Positions 30,521 to 41,199 of a stretch of 64,000 nt of DNA are shown in pieces. Position 1 is the stretch's first letter. Every line of letters begins with the position of its first letter. A program made the translations under genes and the position numbers. The notes beneath the pieces were generated by a model that ran no database searches, had not been told where the DNA came from, and saw nothing but the letters and a program-made list of their open reading frames with translations. The DNA is from Streptomyces sp. XY006 (GTDB lineage: Bacteria; Actinomycetota; Actinomycetes; Streptomycetales; Streptomycetaceae), in contig NZ_NOKT01000004.1 of assembly GCF_002237655.1 (NCBI RefSeq), forward strand, positions 278,250 through 342,249. Direction: 5' to 3'.

Positions 30521-31636
30521 ATGATCGAAACGCCGTCACTTGTGGACCAGTACTGCCACGGCGTACTCCGCACGGAGCTGGGCCTCGGCACCTTCGAGGC
30601 CCACCTCCTGCGCACCGAGGGCCCGCCCGCCCCCGGCACCACCCTCTTCGACACCCAGACCGGCTTCGCCGTCAGACGCTGGTGCCCGCCCCTGCTCGGC
30701 CTGGAACCCCACTGCGCACCGGCCCGCTACCTGGCCCGCCGCCGTGAACTGGGCGTGCTGGAATCCGGCCGCAGACTGCTGCGCGGCAGCGGCATCACCA
30801 CCTACCTGGTCGACTCCGGCCTCCCCGGCGATCTCACGGAACCCGGTGAGCTGGCTTCCGCCGGAGCCGCCGAGGCCCATGAGATCGTCCGGCTGGAGCT
30901 CCTGGCCGAGCAGGTCGCCGACACCTCCGGGACCGTCGAGTCCTTCCTCGCCAACCTCGCCGAGTCGGTGCACGCGGCCGCCGCGCACGCCGTCGCCTTC
31001 ACCTCCGTCGCCGGCGTACGGCACGGCCTCGCGCTGGCGCCGGAGCCGCCCGGGCCGGGGGAGGTGCGGGGGGCCGCCGGCCGCTGGCTCGCCGGGCGCG
31101 GCGTCGGCGGGGAGCTGAGCGATCCCGTGCTGCTGCGGCACCTGCTGTGGAGCGCGGTCGCCTCGGGGCTGCCGCTCCAGTTGCACGCCGGGCTCGGCGC
31201 TCCCGGCCTGCGCATCGACCGTACGGACCCGGTGCTGCTGACCGACTTCGTCCGGGCCACCGCGGGGCTCGGCACGGACCTCGTGCTGCTGCACGCCTAC
31301 CCGTACCACCGGCAGGCCGCCCATCTCGCCGGTGTCTTCCCGCATGTGCACGTGGACTCCGGGGCGGCCCTGGTGCGCACCGGCGCCCGGGCGGCGACCG
31401 TTCTGGCGGAGATCCTGGAGCTGGCCCCCTTCGGCAAGATCCTCTTCTCCACCGGCGCCCGGGGGCTGCCCGAGCTGCACGTGGTGGGCGCCCGCTTGTT
31501 CCGCGAGGCCCTCGGCCGGGTCCTGGGCACCTGGGTCGCCGAGGGCGCCTGGTCCCTGAGCGACGCGCAACGCGTGGCGGGCATGCTGGCCTCGGCGAAC
31601 GCGCGCCGGGTTTACGGGCTGGGGCAGGGCGGGTGA
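30521..31636 (+). CDS. Amidohydrolase-family protein
   Basis: A 371-residue TIM-barrel metal-hydrolase-type protein of the amidohydrolase-2 group (like the N-terminal half of FluG). Features include DQYCHGVL at residues 9-16 in place of the canonical HxH, a histidine in LQLHAGLG (about 226), LLHAYPYHRQAA and HVDSGAAL, ending with SANARRVYGL, the standard family end. GGGAGG precedes ATG. The altered first metal motif leaves the activity uncertain. It stands alone, convergent with ctaA. Confidence 0.8.
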   Translation: MIETPSLVDQYCHGVLRTELGLGTFEAHLLRTEGPPAPGTTLFDTQTGFAVRRWCPPLLGLEPHCAPARYLARRRELGVLESGRRLLRGSGITTYLVDSGLPGDLTEPGELASAGAAEAHEIVRLELLAEQVADTSGTVESFLANLAESVHAAAAHAVAFTSVAGVRHGLALAPEPPGPGEVRGAAGRWLAGRGVGGELSDPVLLRHLLWSAVASGLPLQLHAGLGAPGLRIDRTDPVLLTDFVRATAGLGTDLVLLHAYPYHRQAAHLAGVFPHVHVDSGAALVRTGARAATVLAEILELAPFGKILFSTGARGLPELHVVGARLFREALGRVLGTWVAEGAWSLSDAQRVAGMLASANARRVYGLGQGG

Positions 31637-31683
31637 GCGCCCGCGGGTGTACGGCGCTCGGTCAGCCCGGGTGAGCGTCCGGT

Positions 31684-32691
31684 CTAGGCCTTGGTGAGGC
31701 TCGCCTCGGCGGCGGGGCCGGGCACCTCGGCCAGGACCCCCGGGCGTTCGCGCAGCGACAGCACCACCCGCAGCACCCAGATCCACATCACGGCCGAGCC
31801 GAACATGTGCAGGCCGACCAGGATCTCGGGCAGGTCGGTGAAGTACTGGACGTAGCCGATGGCGCCCTGGGCGAGCAGGATCAGGAACAGCTCGCGGGTG
31901 CGGCGCAGCGGGCCCCCGGGCGCGTCGACGGCCTTGAGGACGAACCACAGGGCGAACGTCAGCGTCACCACGATCCAGGCCAGCACGGCGTGCAGCTTGC
32001 TCACCGTCTCCCAGTCGACCGGCATCCGCTCGACCTCGCTGGAGTCACCGGCGTGCGGGCCCGCCCCGGTGACGACCGTGCCCACCAGGATGAGCAGCAC
32101 GGACGCGGCGACCAGGAACCACACCAGCTGCTGCACGGCCTTGCCGACCAGCGGCCGCGGCTCCCCGTCGCCCTCGCCGACGCGCTGCCACATCACCGTG
32201 GCCACCGCGATCAGCGCCGACGTCGCCACGAAGTGCGCCGCGACCGTGTACGGGTTCAGACCGACCAGCACCACGATGCCACCCAGCACCGCGTTGCTCA
32301 TCACGATCCAGAACTGCGCCCAGCCCAGCCGGACCAGGCCGCGCCGGTACGGCTTCTGCGAGCGCGCGGCGATGATGGCCCAGCCGACGGCGGCGCACAG
32401 CACGTACGTGAGCATGCGGTTGCCGAACTCGATGGCGCCGTGCACGCCCATCGCGGCGGTCGACGTGAGCGAGTCGTCGGTGCACTTGGGCCACGTCGGG
32501 CAGCCCAGACCCGAGCCGGTCAGGCGGACCGCACCGCCGGTGACGACGATGAGCACCGACATCACGAGCGCGGACAGGGTCGCGCGCCGGACGGTCCGGG
32601 GTTCCGGGGTCCAGCGTGCGGCGATGAAGGCGAGCGGGTTCCGCAGGGCCGCCAGGGCGTCGGCACGGGTCACTTTTGGCACGCGTCCCAT
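31684..32691 (-). CDS. ctaA: Haem A synthase (COX15/CtaA)
   Basis: Membrane enzyme oxidising haem O to haem A. About 335 residues with eight hydrophobic segments; VTGGAVRLTGSGLGCPTWP and IEFGNRMLTYVL carry the family motifs and a haem-ligand region, with a second half repeat (KLHAVLAWI, LVGLHMFGSAV). The start is uncertain: ATG 32691 is chosen, but ATG 32733 (GAGAGG just upstream) and GTG 32682 are in frame. It follows the ABC-2 exporter operon on the same strand. Confidence 0.92.
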   Translation of the reverse strand: MGRVPKVTRADALAALRNPLAFIAARWTPEPRTVRRATLSALVMSVLIVVTGGAVRLTGSGLGCPTWPKCTDDSLTSTAAMGVHGAIEFGNRMLTYVLCAAVGWAIIAARSQKPYRRGLVRLGWAQFWIVMSNAVLGGIVVLVGLNPYTVAAHFVATSALIAVATVMWQRVGEGDGEPRPLVGKAVQQLVWFLVAASVLLILVGTVVTGAGPHAGDSSEVERMPVDWETVSKLHAVLAWIVVTLTFALWFVLKAVDAPGGPLRRTRELFLILLAQGAIGYVQYFTDLPEILVGLHMFGSAVMWIWVLRVVLSLRERPGVLAEVPGPAAEASLTKA

Positions 32692-32739
32692 CGTAGGCGG
32701 CCGCTTGTGCACGCTTTCACGAGGGTCCGGCATGGCCTC

Positions 32740-33516
32740 TCACTCCCAGCGGAAGAACGTCCCGGCGGCGGTGAGGGCGGCGACCGCCCAGACCGCGAGG
32801 ATCCCCACATCGCCCCAGGGCATCCCGGCGCCGTGCTGCAGGACGTCCCGCAGGCCGTCCGAGAGCGCCGCGATGGGCAGCAGGCCCAGTACGTCCTGCG
32901 CGCCCTGCGGGAACTTGTCGAGCGGGACGACGACCCCGCCGCCGACGAGCAGCAGCAGGAACACCAGGTTCGCCGCGGCCAGGGTCGCCTCGGCCTTCAG
33001 CGTCCCGGCCATCAGCAGCCCGAGGCCCGAGAAGGCCGCCGTGCCGAGGACCAGGAGCAGCAGCACCGCGAACGGGTTGCCGTGCGGCGACCAGCCCAGC
33101 GAGAAGGCGATCACCGTCAGCAGGATCACCTGGAGAATCTCGGTGACCAGCACGGACAGCGTCTTCGCCGTCATCAGCCCCCAGCGGGGCAGGGGCGAGG
33201 CGGCGAGCCGCTTCAGGACGCCGTAGCGCCGCTCGAAGCCGGTCGCGATCGCCTGGCCGGTGAACGCCGTCGACATCACCGCGAGCGCCAGGATGCCCGG
33301 GGCGAGGAAGTCGACCGCCTCCCCGGAGCCCGTGTCCACGATGTCCACGGTGCTGAACAGGACGAGCAGCAGCGTCGGGATGACGACGGTGAGCAGCAGC
33401 TGCTCGCCGTTGCGCAGCAGCATCTTCGTCTCGAGCAGGGCCTGGGCCGCGATCATGCGGGGGAGCGGGGCCGCGCCGGGCCTCGGCGTGTACGTCCCGG
33501 TGCCGGTGGCGGTCAT
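32740..33516 (-). CDS. ABC-2 type transporter permease
   Basis: A 258-residue exporter permease with about six hydrophobic segments and the ABC-2 signature region (LLVGGGVVVPLDKFPQGAQD near 190). ATG 33516 overlaps the ATPase stop (ATGA), giving the standard start MTATGTGTYTPRPG. The pair sits beside ctaA in many actinobacteria as far as I recall, so a link with haem or cytochrome biogenesis is possible but not shown. Confidence 0.9.
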   Translation of the reverse strand: MTATGTGTYTPRPGAAPLPRMIAAQALLETKMLLRNGEQLLLTVVIPTLLLVLFSTVDIVDTGSGEAVDFLAPGILALAVMSTAFTGQAIATGFERRYGVLKRLAASPLPRWGLMTAKTLSVLVTEILQVILLTVIAFSLGWSPHGNPFAVLLLLVLGTAAFSGLGLLMAGTLKAEATLAAANLVFLLLLVGGGVVVPLDKFPQGAQDVLGLLPIAALSDGLRDVLQHGAGMPWGDVGILAVWAVAALTAAGTFFRWE

Positions 33517-34436
33517 GAGCGCAGCTCCTTGCCGGTGAGCTCCAAGAAGACGTCCTCCAGGGTGTGCCGCTCCACCGAGATCTTCTCCGGCAGCACGCCG
33601 TGCTGGGCGCACCAGGAGGTGACCGTCGCGAGCAGTTGGGGGTCGACCTTGCCGGTGACCCGGTAGGAGCCCGGCGTCAGCTCGGCGGCCGAGCAGTCGG
33701 CGGGCAGGGCCTTCAGCAGCGAGCCCACGTCGAGGCCGGGCCGGCCGCTGAAGCGGAGGGTGTTCTCGGCGCCGCCCCGGCACAGCTCCTCCGGGGTGCC
33801 CTGGGCGATGACCCGGCCGGCGTCGATGATCGCCACGTCGTCGGCGAGCTGCTCGGCCTCGTCCATGTAGTGCGTGGTGAGGATCACGGAGACGCCGTCG
33901 GCGCGCAGGTCCCTCACCAGGTCCCAGGTGGCGCGGCGGGCCTGCGGGTCGAGGCCGGCGGTCGGCTCGTCCAGGAACACCAGCTCGGGGCGGCCGACCA
34001 CGGCCATGGCCAGGGCGAGCCGCTGCTGCTGCCCGCCCGACAGCCGCCGGTAGGACGTACGGCCGCAGGAGCCGAGCCCGAGGCGTTCGATGAGGGCGTC
34101 CACGTCCAGGGGGTGGGCGTGCAGTCTCGCCACGTGGCGGAGCATCTCGTCGGCGCGCGAGCCCGAGTAGACGCCACCGGACTGGAGCATCACGCCGACG
34201 CGGGGCCGCAGGTCCGAGGACTGCCGGACCGGGTCGAGGCCCAGGACGCGCACCGTGCCGGAGTCCGGCTTCCGGTACCCCTCGCAGGTCTCGACCGTGG
34301 TCGTCTTGCCCGCCCCGTTGGGTCCGAGCACCGCGGTCACGCCCCGGTGGGCCACCAGGTCCAGCCCGTCCACCGCGGTCTTGTCGCCGTACCGCTTCAC
34401 CAGGGCCTGGACCTGGACCACGGGGTCGCTTCGCAT
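33513..34436 (-). CDS. ABC transporter ATP-binding protein (ABC-2 exporter)
   Basis: A 307-residue ATPase of the multidrug-export type. Walker A GPNGAGKTTTVE (about 38), signature LSGGQQQRLALA, Walker B LVFLDEPTAGLD and H-loop ILTTHYMDEAEQ are all present, followed by a C-terminal regulatory region of about 80 residues. It drives the coupled permease at 32740. The substrate is unknown. Confidence 0.94.
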   Translation of the reverse strand: MRSDPVVQVQALVKRYGDKTAVDGLDLVAHRGVTAVLGPNGAGKTTTVETCEGYRKPDSGTVRVLGLDPVRQSSDLRPRVGVMLQSGGVYSGSRADEMLRHVARLHAHPLDVDALIERLGLGSCGRTSYRRLSGGQQQRLALAMAVVGRPELVFLDEPTAGLDPQARRATWDLVRDLRADGVSVILTTHYMDEAEQLADDVAIIDAGRVIAQGTPEELCRGGAENTLRFSGRPGLDVGSLLKALPADCSAAELTPGSYRVTGKVDPQLLATVTSWCAQHGVLPEKISVERHTLEDVFLELTGKELRS

Positions 34437-34485
34437 GACTCCAGAGTCTAGGTAGGCGCGCGGGGGTCCGAAGCGGGGGGTGCGG

Positions 34486-35280
34486 CTACTCCTCCTCGCG
34501 CGGCCGGTGCGTCGCGAGCCACCGCTCGGCGTAGTCCACCGCGTCCTTCACCGGGAACAGCCGCGCCTCGGCCGCCCCGACCTTCCCGCGCAGGACGGGG
34601 CGGTCCCGCTCGAAGTCGTAGCCCAGCTCGTCGAAACGGTCCGAGCTGATCGACACCTCGGTCACGGTCTCCCAGCCGTGCGGGCCAGGGCGGCCGACGG
34701 CGACGCGCGGGGAGGGGATCCGGTACTCGGCGAGGTGGAAGCTGGTGCAGGAGGCGTATCCGGCGCCGAGCAGCAGGACCCGGGCGCCCGTCGCCTCCAG
34801 CTTCGCGAGCGGACTGCGCTCGCCGAGCCGGCAGTCGGGCGCGTGCCCCTCGACGATCTCCGCCGCGCGCGGGCCGACCGCCGCGAAGGAGGTCTGCGGA
34901 TGCGCGCTGCGCAGGGCGCCGGGCCAGGTGCGCACGGTCTCCGGGACGACGCCGACGCCGCGGCTGGGCGTGACGAGCGGGTCGTAGGCGGGCATCGTGG
35001 CGCGGATGTCGGCCCACCACTCCGGGTTCACGGGCGGTTTGCTCCACAGCGCGGGGTCGGAGATGTCGCCGGTCTGGGTCGGAACCACGAGCGTGCCGTC
35101 CGGGCCGAGTGCGTCGAGCAGTCCCAGCACCACCGCGACGGCACCGCCGTTGACCCAGCCGAGAGCGCTGAGCGAGGAGTGCACCAGGAGGGTCTCGCCG
35201 GGCCGCACACCCAGCTCGCGCACCTGGTCGCGCAGGGTGTCCCGGGTGACAAGTGGGCCGGTGGGAGGGGGTGTGACCAT
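34486..35280 (-). CDS. Aminoglycoside N(3)-acetyltransferase-family protein
   Basis: A 264-residue member of the AAC(3)/YokD acetyl-CoA transferase family. Visible are LLVHSSLSALGWVNGG (about 33-48), GTLVVPTQTGD, and the catalytic-type SAHPQTSFAAVG (about 134-145). Family members acetylate the 3-amino group of aminoglycosides, but many chromosomal ones have other substrates, so resistance should not be assumed. ATG 35280 chosen (GGGGAG upstream); ATG 35313 is in frame. Divergent from the suf operon. Confidence 0.85.
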   Translation of the reverse strand: MVTPPPTGPLVTRDTLRDQVRELGVRPGETLLVHSSLSALGWVNGGAVAVVLGLLDALGPDGTLVVPTQTGDISDPALWSKPPVNPEWWADIRATMPAYDPLVTPSRGVGVVPETVRTWPGALRSAHPQTSFAAVGPRAAEIVEGHAPDCRLGERSPLAKLEATGARVLLLGAGYASCTSFHLAEYRIPSPRVAVGRPGPHGWETVTEVSISSDRFDELGYDFERDRPVLRGKVGAAEARLFPVKDAVDYAERWLATHRPREEE

Positions 35281-35355
35281 GGTGGGGGAGTCTCCCCGAA
35301 GTGGCTGCACCATGCCACCGCTTTGATCGATCAGAGATCATTTCCGCAGGTCAGA

Positions 35356-35369
35356 TTAGGTATACCTAA
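35356..35369. promoter_or_regulatory. Perfect 14-bp palindrome TTAGGTATACCTAA
   Basis: It lies in the divergent AAC(3)-like / sufR region, 73 bases upstream of the sufR GTG. The arms resemble a DtxR/DmdR iron box but the spacing is 5 bases too short. Its regulator is unknown. Confidence 0.5.
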
Positions 35370-35428
35370 GTGACGCAGGGCACCGTCGGGCGGGTCGGAC
35401 GCGGCTTGCCCGGTCCTGAGGAATTACG

Positions 35429-35442
35429 CAACAATGGCGTTG
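35429..35442 (+). promoter_or_regulatory. SufR-type operator CAAC-N6-GTTG
   Basis: CAACAATGGCGTTG ends on the first base of the sufR GTG (35442). From memory, Streptomyces SufR was shown to bind a CAAC-N6-GTTG palindrome before its own operon; this is an exact match. Overlap with the start codon suggests transcription starts very close to it. Confidence 0.75.
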
Positions 35443-36185
35443 TGAAAAACGTCGGCGAGGCTCGGGAGACCCCCACGGGGACCCCCCAGGAGGAGCTCGC
35501 GACCGGGGAGCGGTCCACCCGCAACCGGGTCGCGCGGTCCATCCTGGACCACGGCCCCTCGACCGTCGCGGAACTCGCCGAGCGGCTGGGCCTCACCCAG
35601 GCGGCCGTACGCCGGCATCTCGACGCCCTCGCGGGCGACGGTGTCGTGGAGCCCCGCGAACAGCGGATCTACGGCGCGCGCACCCGCGGCCGGCCCGCCA
35701 AGGTGTTCGCCCTGACCGACTGCGGCCGGGACGCCTTCGACCAGTCGTACGACAAGCTCGCGACGGACGCGCTGCGCTGGATCGCCGAGCGCGAGGGCGG
35801 CAGCGAGGCCATCGCCGCCTTCGCCCGGGCACGGATCGCCGCGCAGGCGGGCGCCTACCGCCGGGCGGTGGAGGCGGCCCCGCCGGAGAAGCGGACCGAA
35901 GCGCTGGCCAAGGCCCTGAGCGCGGACGGGTACGCTGCTACCGCGCGCAGCGCCCCCCACCCGCAACAGGGTGAACAGCTCTGCCAGCACCACTGCCCGG
36001 TCGCCCACGTCGCCGAGCAGTTCCCGCAGCTGTGCGAGGCGGAGACGGAATTTTTCGCGGAGCTGCTCGGTACGCACGTACAGCGGCTCGCCACCATCGC
36101 GCACGGCGACGGCGTCTGCACGACGTTCATCCCCAAGATTTCCCACAACGCATCTGCAAGCACGGCCGGGAGGAACCCCGCATGA
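35442..36185 (+). CDS. sufR: SufR, Fe-S-sensing repressor of the suf operon
   Basis: A 247-residue winged-helix regulator. HTH region about 25-70 ([20 protein letters not shown]) and wing [20 protein letters not shown]. The C-terminal half holds the cluster-ligand cysteines CQHHC and a third Cys in FPQLCEAE, with another near the end (GDGVC). It represses suf genes when its cluster is intact. GTG 35442 gives the usual N-terminus; GTG 35370 is in frame but less likely. Its stop overlaps the sufB start. Confidence 0.92.
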   Translation: MKNVGEARETPTGTPQEELATGERSTRNRVARSILDHGPSTVAELAERLGLTQAAVRRHLDALAGDGVVEPREQRIYGARTRGRPAKVFALTDCGRDAFDQSYDKLATDALRWIAEREGGSEAIAAFARARIAAQAGAYRRAVEAAPPEKRTEALAKALSADGYAATARSAPHPQQGEQLCQHHCPVAHVAEQFPQLCEAETEFFAELLGTHVQRLATIAHGDGVCTTFIPKISHNASASTAGRNPA

Positions 36186-37603
36186 CTCTCCCCACGGAGA
36201 CTGCCCACCCTGAGCTCGAGGGTCTGGGCAAGTACGAATACGGCTGGGCCGACCGGGACGAGGCCGGTGCGTCGGCACGTCGCGGCCTGGGCGAGGACGT
36301 CGTCCGGGACATCTCCTCCAAGAAGAGCGAGCCGGAGTGGATGACCAAGCTCCGCCTCAAGGGCCTGCGCCTGTTCGAGAAGAAGCCCATGCCGAACTGG
36401 GGCTCGGACCTCTCCGGCATCGACTTCGACAACATCAAGTACTTCGTGCGCTCCACGGAGAAGCAGGCGGAGTCCTGGGAGGACCTGCCCGAGGACATCA
36501 AGAACACGTACGACAAGCTCGGCATCCCCGAGGCGGAGAAGCAGCGCCTCGTCGCCGGTGTCGCCGCGCAGTACGAGTCGGAGGTCGTCTACCACCAGAT
36601 CCGCGAGGACCTGGAGGAGCAGGGCGTCATCTTCCTCGACACCGACACCGCGCTGAAGGAGCACCCGGAGCTCTTCAAGGAGTACTTCGGCACGGTCATC
36701 CCCGCCGGTGACAACAAGTTCGCCGCGCTGAACACCGCCGTGTGGTCGGGCGGTTCCTTCATCTACGTGCCGCCGGGCGTCCACGTGGAGATCCCGCTCC
36801 AGGCCTACTTCCGCATCAACACGGAGAACATGGGCCAGTTCGAGCGGACCCTGATCATCGTCGACGAGGGTGCCTACGTGCACTACGTCGAGGGCTGCAC
36901 CGCCCCGATCTACAAGTCGGACTCGCTGCACTCCGCGGTCGTCGAGATCATCGTCAAGAAGAACGCCCGCTGCCGCTACACGACCATCCAGAACTGGTCG
37001 AACAACGTCTACAACCTGGTCACCAAGCGCGCCGTGGCGTACGAGGGCGCGACCATGGAGTGGGTCGACGGCAACATCGGCTCCAAGGTGACGATGAAGT
37101 ACCCGGCCGTCTACCTGATGGGCGAGCACGCCAAGGGCGAGACGCTGTCCATCGCCTTCGCGGGCGAGGGCCAGCACCAGGACGCGGGCGCCAAGATGGT
37201 CCACATGGCCCCCAACACCTCGTCGAACATCGTCTCCAAGTCGGTGGCGCGAGGCGGCGGCCGCACCTCCTACCGCGGTCTGATCGAGATCGGCGAGGGC
37301 GCCCCGGGCTCCAAGTCCAACGTGCTCTGCGACGCGCTGCTGGTGGACACCATCTCCCGCTCGGACACCTACCCCTACGTGGACGTCCGCGAGGACGACG
37401 TGTCCATGGGCCACGAGGCGACCGTCTCCAAGGTCTCCGAGGACCAGCTCTTCTACCTGATGAGCCGCGGCCTGAGCGAGGACGAGGCCATGGCGATGAT
37501 CGTGCGCGGCTTCGTCGAGCCCATCGCCAAGGAGCTCCCCATGGAGTACGCGCTGGAGCTCAACCGGCTGATCGAGCTGCAGATGGAAGGCGCGGTCGGC
37601 TGA
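36182..37603 (+). CDS. sufB: Fe-S cluster assembly scaffold SufB
   Basis: Core scaffold of the SufBCD complex, where sulfur and iron are assembled. 473 residues, normal size. Recognised by [17 protein letters not shown], the beta-helix region ([39 protein letters not shown]) and the C-terminal [23 protein letters not shown] overlaps the sufR stop (ATGA). It works with SufD (next gene) and the ATPase SufC. Confidence 0.97.
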   Translation: MTLPTETAHPELEGLGKYEYGWADRDEAGASARRGLGEDVVRDISSKKSEPEWMTKLRLKGLRLFEKKPMPNWGSDLSGIDFDNIKYFVRSTEKQAESWEDLPEDIKNTYDKLGIPEAEKQRLVAGVAAQYESEVVYHQIREDLEEQGVIFLDTDTALKEHPELFKEYFGTVIPAGDNKFAALNTAVWSGGSFIYVPPGVHVEIPLQAYFRINTENMGQFERTLIIVDEGAYVHYVEGCTAPIYKSDSLHSAVVEIIVKKNARCRYTTIQNWSNNVYNLVTKRAVAYEGATMEWVDGNIGSKVTMKYPAVYLMGEHAKGETLSIAFAGEGQHQDAGAKMVHMAPNTSSNIVSKSVARGGGRTSYRGLIEIGEGAPGSKSNVLCDALLVDTISRSDTYPYVDVREDDVSMGHEATVSKVSEDQLFYLMSRGLSEDEAMAMIVRGFVEPIAKELPMEYALELNRLIELQMEGAVG

Positions 37604-37657
37604 CCCGCCCCCCTCGACAGCAGACGTCCATCCAGGAAAGAGAGCACTACGACAGCC

Positions 37658-38842
37658 ATGGCTGAGGCCCAGAACATCCCCGTGGGGTCGACGACCGCGG
37701 GCTCGATCGCGGTCGCCGCGGAGTCGACCGTCGCCACCCGCATGAGCGCGCCCCCCTCCTTCGACGTCGCGGACTTCCCCGTCCCGCACGGCCGTGAGGA
37801 GGAGTGGCGGTTCACCCCGCTGGAGCGCCTGCGCGGCCTGCACGACGGCACCGCCGTCGCCACCGGCAACGGCGTGAAGGTCGACGTCCAGGCCCCCGAG
37901 GGCGTCACCGTCGAGGCCGTCGGCCGCGACGACGCGCGGCTCGGCAAGGCCGGCACCCCGGTGGACCGGATCGCCGCCCAGGCCTACTCGGCCTTCGAGA
38001 AGGCCTCGGTCGTGACCGTTCCCAAGGAGACCGTCCTCACCGAGCCCATCCGCATCGCGGTGCACGGCGAGGGCGGCACCGCCTTCGGCCACCAGGTGAT
38101 CGAGCTGGGCGCCTTCGCCGAGGCCGTCGTGGTCATCGACCACACCGGTGACGCGGTGCTCGCCGCCAACGTCGACTACCTGCTGGGCGACGGCGCCAAG
38201 CTCACCGTCGTCTCCGTGCAGGACTGGGACGAGAAGGCCGTCCACGTCGCGCAGCACAACGCGCTCGTCGGCCGCGACGCCTCCTTCAAGTCCGTCGTCG
38301 TCACGTTCGGCGGTGACGTGGTCCGGCTGCACCCGCGCGTGCAGTACGCCGGCCCCGGCGGCGAGGCCGAGCTGTTCGGCCTCTACTTCACCGACCGGGG
38401 CCAGCACCAGGAGCACCGCCTCCTGGTCGACCACAACGTCCCGCACTGCAAGTCGAACGTCGTCTACAAGGGCGCGCTCCAGGGCGACGCGGCCCACGCC
38501 GTGTGGATCGGTGACGTGCTCATCGAGGCCAAGGCCGAGGGCACGGACACGTACGAGATGAACCGGAACCTCGTCCTCACCGACGGCGCCCGGGTCGACT
38601 CCGTGCCCAACCTGGAGATCGAGACCGGTGAGATCGTCGGCGCCGGCCACGCCTCGGCGACCGGCCGCTTCGACGACGAGCAGCTTTTCTACCTCATGGC
38701 CCGCGGCATCCCGGAGCACGAGGCCCGCCGTCTGGTGGTCCGCGGCTTCTTCGCCGAACTGGTCCAGCAGATCGGCCTCCCCGACATCGAGGAGCGCCTG
38801 ATCGCCAAGATCGAGGAGGAGCTGGAGGCGGCCGTCGCATGA
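37658..38842 (+). CDS. sufD: Fe-S cluster assembly protein SufD
   Basis: A 394-residue partner of SufB. GREEEWRFTPLERLRGL (about 46-62) and the C-terminal beta-helix segment with HHRLLVDHNVPH-like and SKSNVVYKGALQGDA pattern are typical, ending in ARGIPEHEARRLVVRGFFAE. Ribosome site AGGAAAGAGAG. The stop overlaps the Rieske gene start (ATGA). Confidence 0.96.
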   Translation: MAEAQNIPVGSTTAGSIAVAAESTVATRMSAPPSFDVADFPVPHGREEEWRFTPLERLRGLHDGTAVATGNGVKVDVQAPEGVTVEAVGRDDARLGKAGTPVDRIAAQAYSAFEKASVVTVPKETVLTEPIRIAVHGEGGTAFGHQVIELGAFAEAVVVIDHTGDAVLAANVDYLLGDGAKLTVVSVQDWDEKAVHVAQHNALVGRDASFKSVVVTFGGDVVRLHPRVQYAGPGGEAELFGLYFTDRGQHQEHRLLVDHNVPHCKSNVVYKGALQGDAAHAVWIGDVLIEAKAEGTDTYEMNRNLVLTDGARVDSVPNLEIETGEIVGAGHASATGRFDDEQLFYLMARGIPEHEARRLVVRGFFAELVQQIGLPDIEERLIAKIEEELEAAVA

Positions 38843-39156
38843 CCTTCGTACGCGCCTGTGGACTGGGCGAGCTGGAGGAGGACACCCCGAAGCGGGTGGA
38901 ACTCGACGGCACGCCCGTGTCCATCGTGCAGACCGAGGGCGAGGTGTTCGCGATCCACGACATCTGCTCGCACGCGAACGTCTCCCTGTCGGAGGGCGAG
39001 GTCGACGACTGCCACATCGAGTGCTGGCTGCACGGCTCGCGCTTCGACCTCCGCTCCGGCAAGCCCGACGCCCTTCCGGCGACGCGTCCCGTCCCCGTAT
39101 ACCCCGTAAAGATCGAAGGGGACGACGTGCTCGTCTCCCTCACCCAGGAGTCCTGA
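38839..39156 (+). CDS. Rieske [2Fe-2S] ferredoxin in the suf operon
   Basis: A 105-residue Rieske protein of the dioxygenase-ferredoxin class. The cluster ligands are visible: CSH (about residues 45-47) and CWLH (about 64-67). Start overlaps the sufD stop and sufC follows by 7 bases, so it is a true operon member. This gene is a feature of actinobacterial suf operons; it may carry electrons for cluster assembly, but its role is inferred from context. Confidence 0.93.
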   Translation: MTFVRACGLGELEEDTPKRVELDGTPVSIVQTEGEVFAIHDICSHANVSLSEGEVDDCHIECWLHGSRFDLRSGKPDALPATRPVPVYPVKIEGDDVLVSLTQES

Positions 39157-39163
39157 GGCACCC

Positions 39164-39924
<761 letters not shown>

Positions 39925-39928
<4 letters not shown>

Positions 39929-41181
39929 CACAGCTGCCGGGCCTCCTCGACACCGAGGCGATCCGCAAGGACTTCCCCATCCTGGACCGGCAGGTCCACG
40001 AAGGCCGGAAGCTCGTGTACCTGGACAACGCGGCGACCAGCCAGAAGCCGCGCCAGGTGCTGGACGCACTCAGTGAGTACTACGAGCGCTACAACGCCAA
40101 CGTCCACCGCGGTGTGCATGTGCTCGCCGAGGAGGCCACGGCGCTGTACGAGGGCGCGCGCGACAAGGTCGCGGAGTTCGTCAACGCGCCTTCGCGCGAC
40201 GAGGTGATCTTCACCAAGAACGCCTCCGAGTCGCTCAACCTCGTGGCGAACATGCTGGGCTGGGCCGACGAGCCCTACCGCGTGGACTCCGAGACCGAGA
40301 TCGTCATCACCGAGATGGAGCACCACTCCAACATCGTGCCGTGGCAGCTGCTCGCGCAGCGCACGGGCGCGAAGCTGAAGTGGTTCGGCCTCACCGACGA
40401 CGGCCGCCTGGACCTGTCGAACATCGACGAGATCATCACCGAGAAGACGAAGATCGTCTCCTTCGTGCTGGTCTCCAACATCCTCGGCACCCAGAACCCG
40501 GTCGAGGCGATCGTGCGCCGTGCCCAGGAGGTCGGCGCCCTGGTCTGCGTCGACGCCTCCCAGGCCGCCCCGCACATGCCGCTGGACGTACAGGCCCTGC
40601 AGGCCGACTTCGTGGCCTTCACCGGCCACAAGATGTGCGGCCCGACCGGCATCGGCGTCCTGTGGGGCCGCCAGGAGCTGCTGGAGGACCTGCCCCCGTT
40701 CCTCGGCGGCGGCGAGATGATCGAGACCGTGTCGATGCACTCGTCGACGTACGCTCCCGCCCCGCACAAGTTCGAGGCGGGCACGCCCCCGATCGCCCAG
40801 GCGGTCGGTCTCGGCGCGGCGATCGACTACCTCAACTCGATCGGCATGGACAAGATCCTCGCCCACGAGCACGCGCTGACCGAGTACGCGGTCAAGCGGC
40901 TGCTGGAGGTCCCCGACCTGCGCATCATCGGCCCGACCACGGCCGAGGAACGCGGCGCCGCGATCTCCTTCACCCTCGGCGACATCCATCCCCACGACGT
41001 GGGCCAGGTTCTCGACGAGCAGGGCATCGCGGTCCGGGTCGGCCACCACTGCGCCCGGCCGGTCTGCCTGCGGTACGGAATTCCTGCGACCACGCGAGCG
41101 TCGTTCTATCTGTACTCCACGCCGGCCGAGATCGACGCGCTGGTCGACGGCCTGGAGCACGTTCGGAACTTCTTCGGCTGA
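39925..41181 (+). CDS. sufS: Cysteine desulfurase SufS
   Basis: Pyridoxal-phosphate enzyme releasing sulfur from cysteine for clusters. 418 residues. NAATSQKPRQVLDAL near the start, H in EMEHHSNIVPW, the cofactor lysine K236 in FTGHKMCGPTG, and the active-site cysteine in RVGHHCARPVC near residue 374. GTG overlaps sufC (GTGA). SufU, its sulfur acceptor, follows by 18 bases. Confidence 0.97.
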
Positions 41182-41199
41182 AGGGCGTGAGCTGAGACC

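Noticed and set aside
34486..35280. A resistance gene acquired by transfer
   Set aside because: AAC(3)-family proteins are common on Streptomyces chromosomes. Base composition and neighbours look native, and no mobile element is adjacent.
35356..35369. A DtxR/DmdR iron box
   Set aside because: The arms match but the known box is 19 bp with a longer centre; this site is 14 bp with no spacer.
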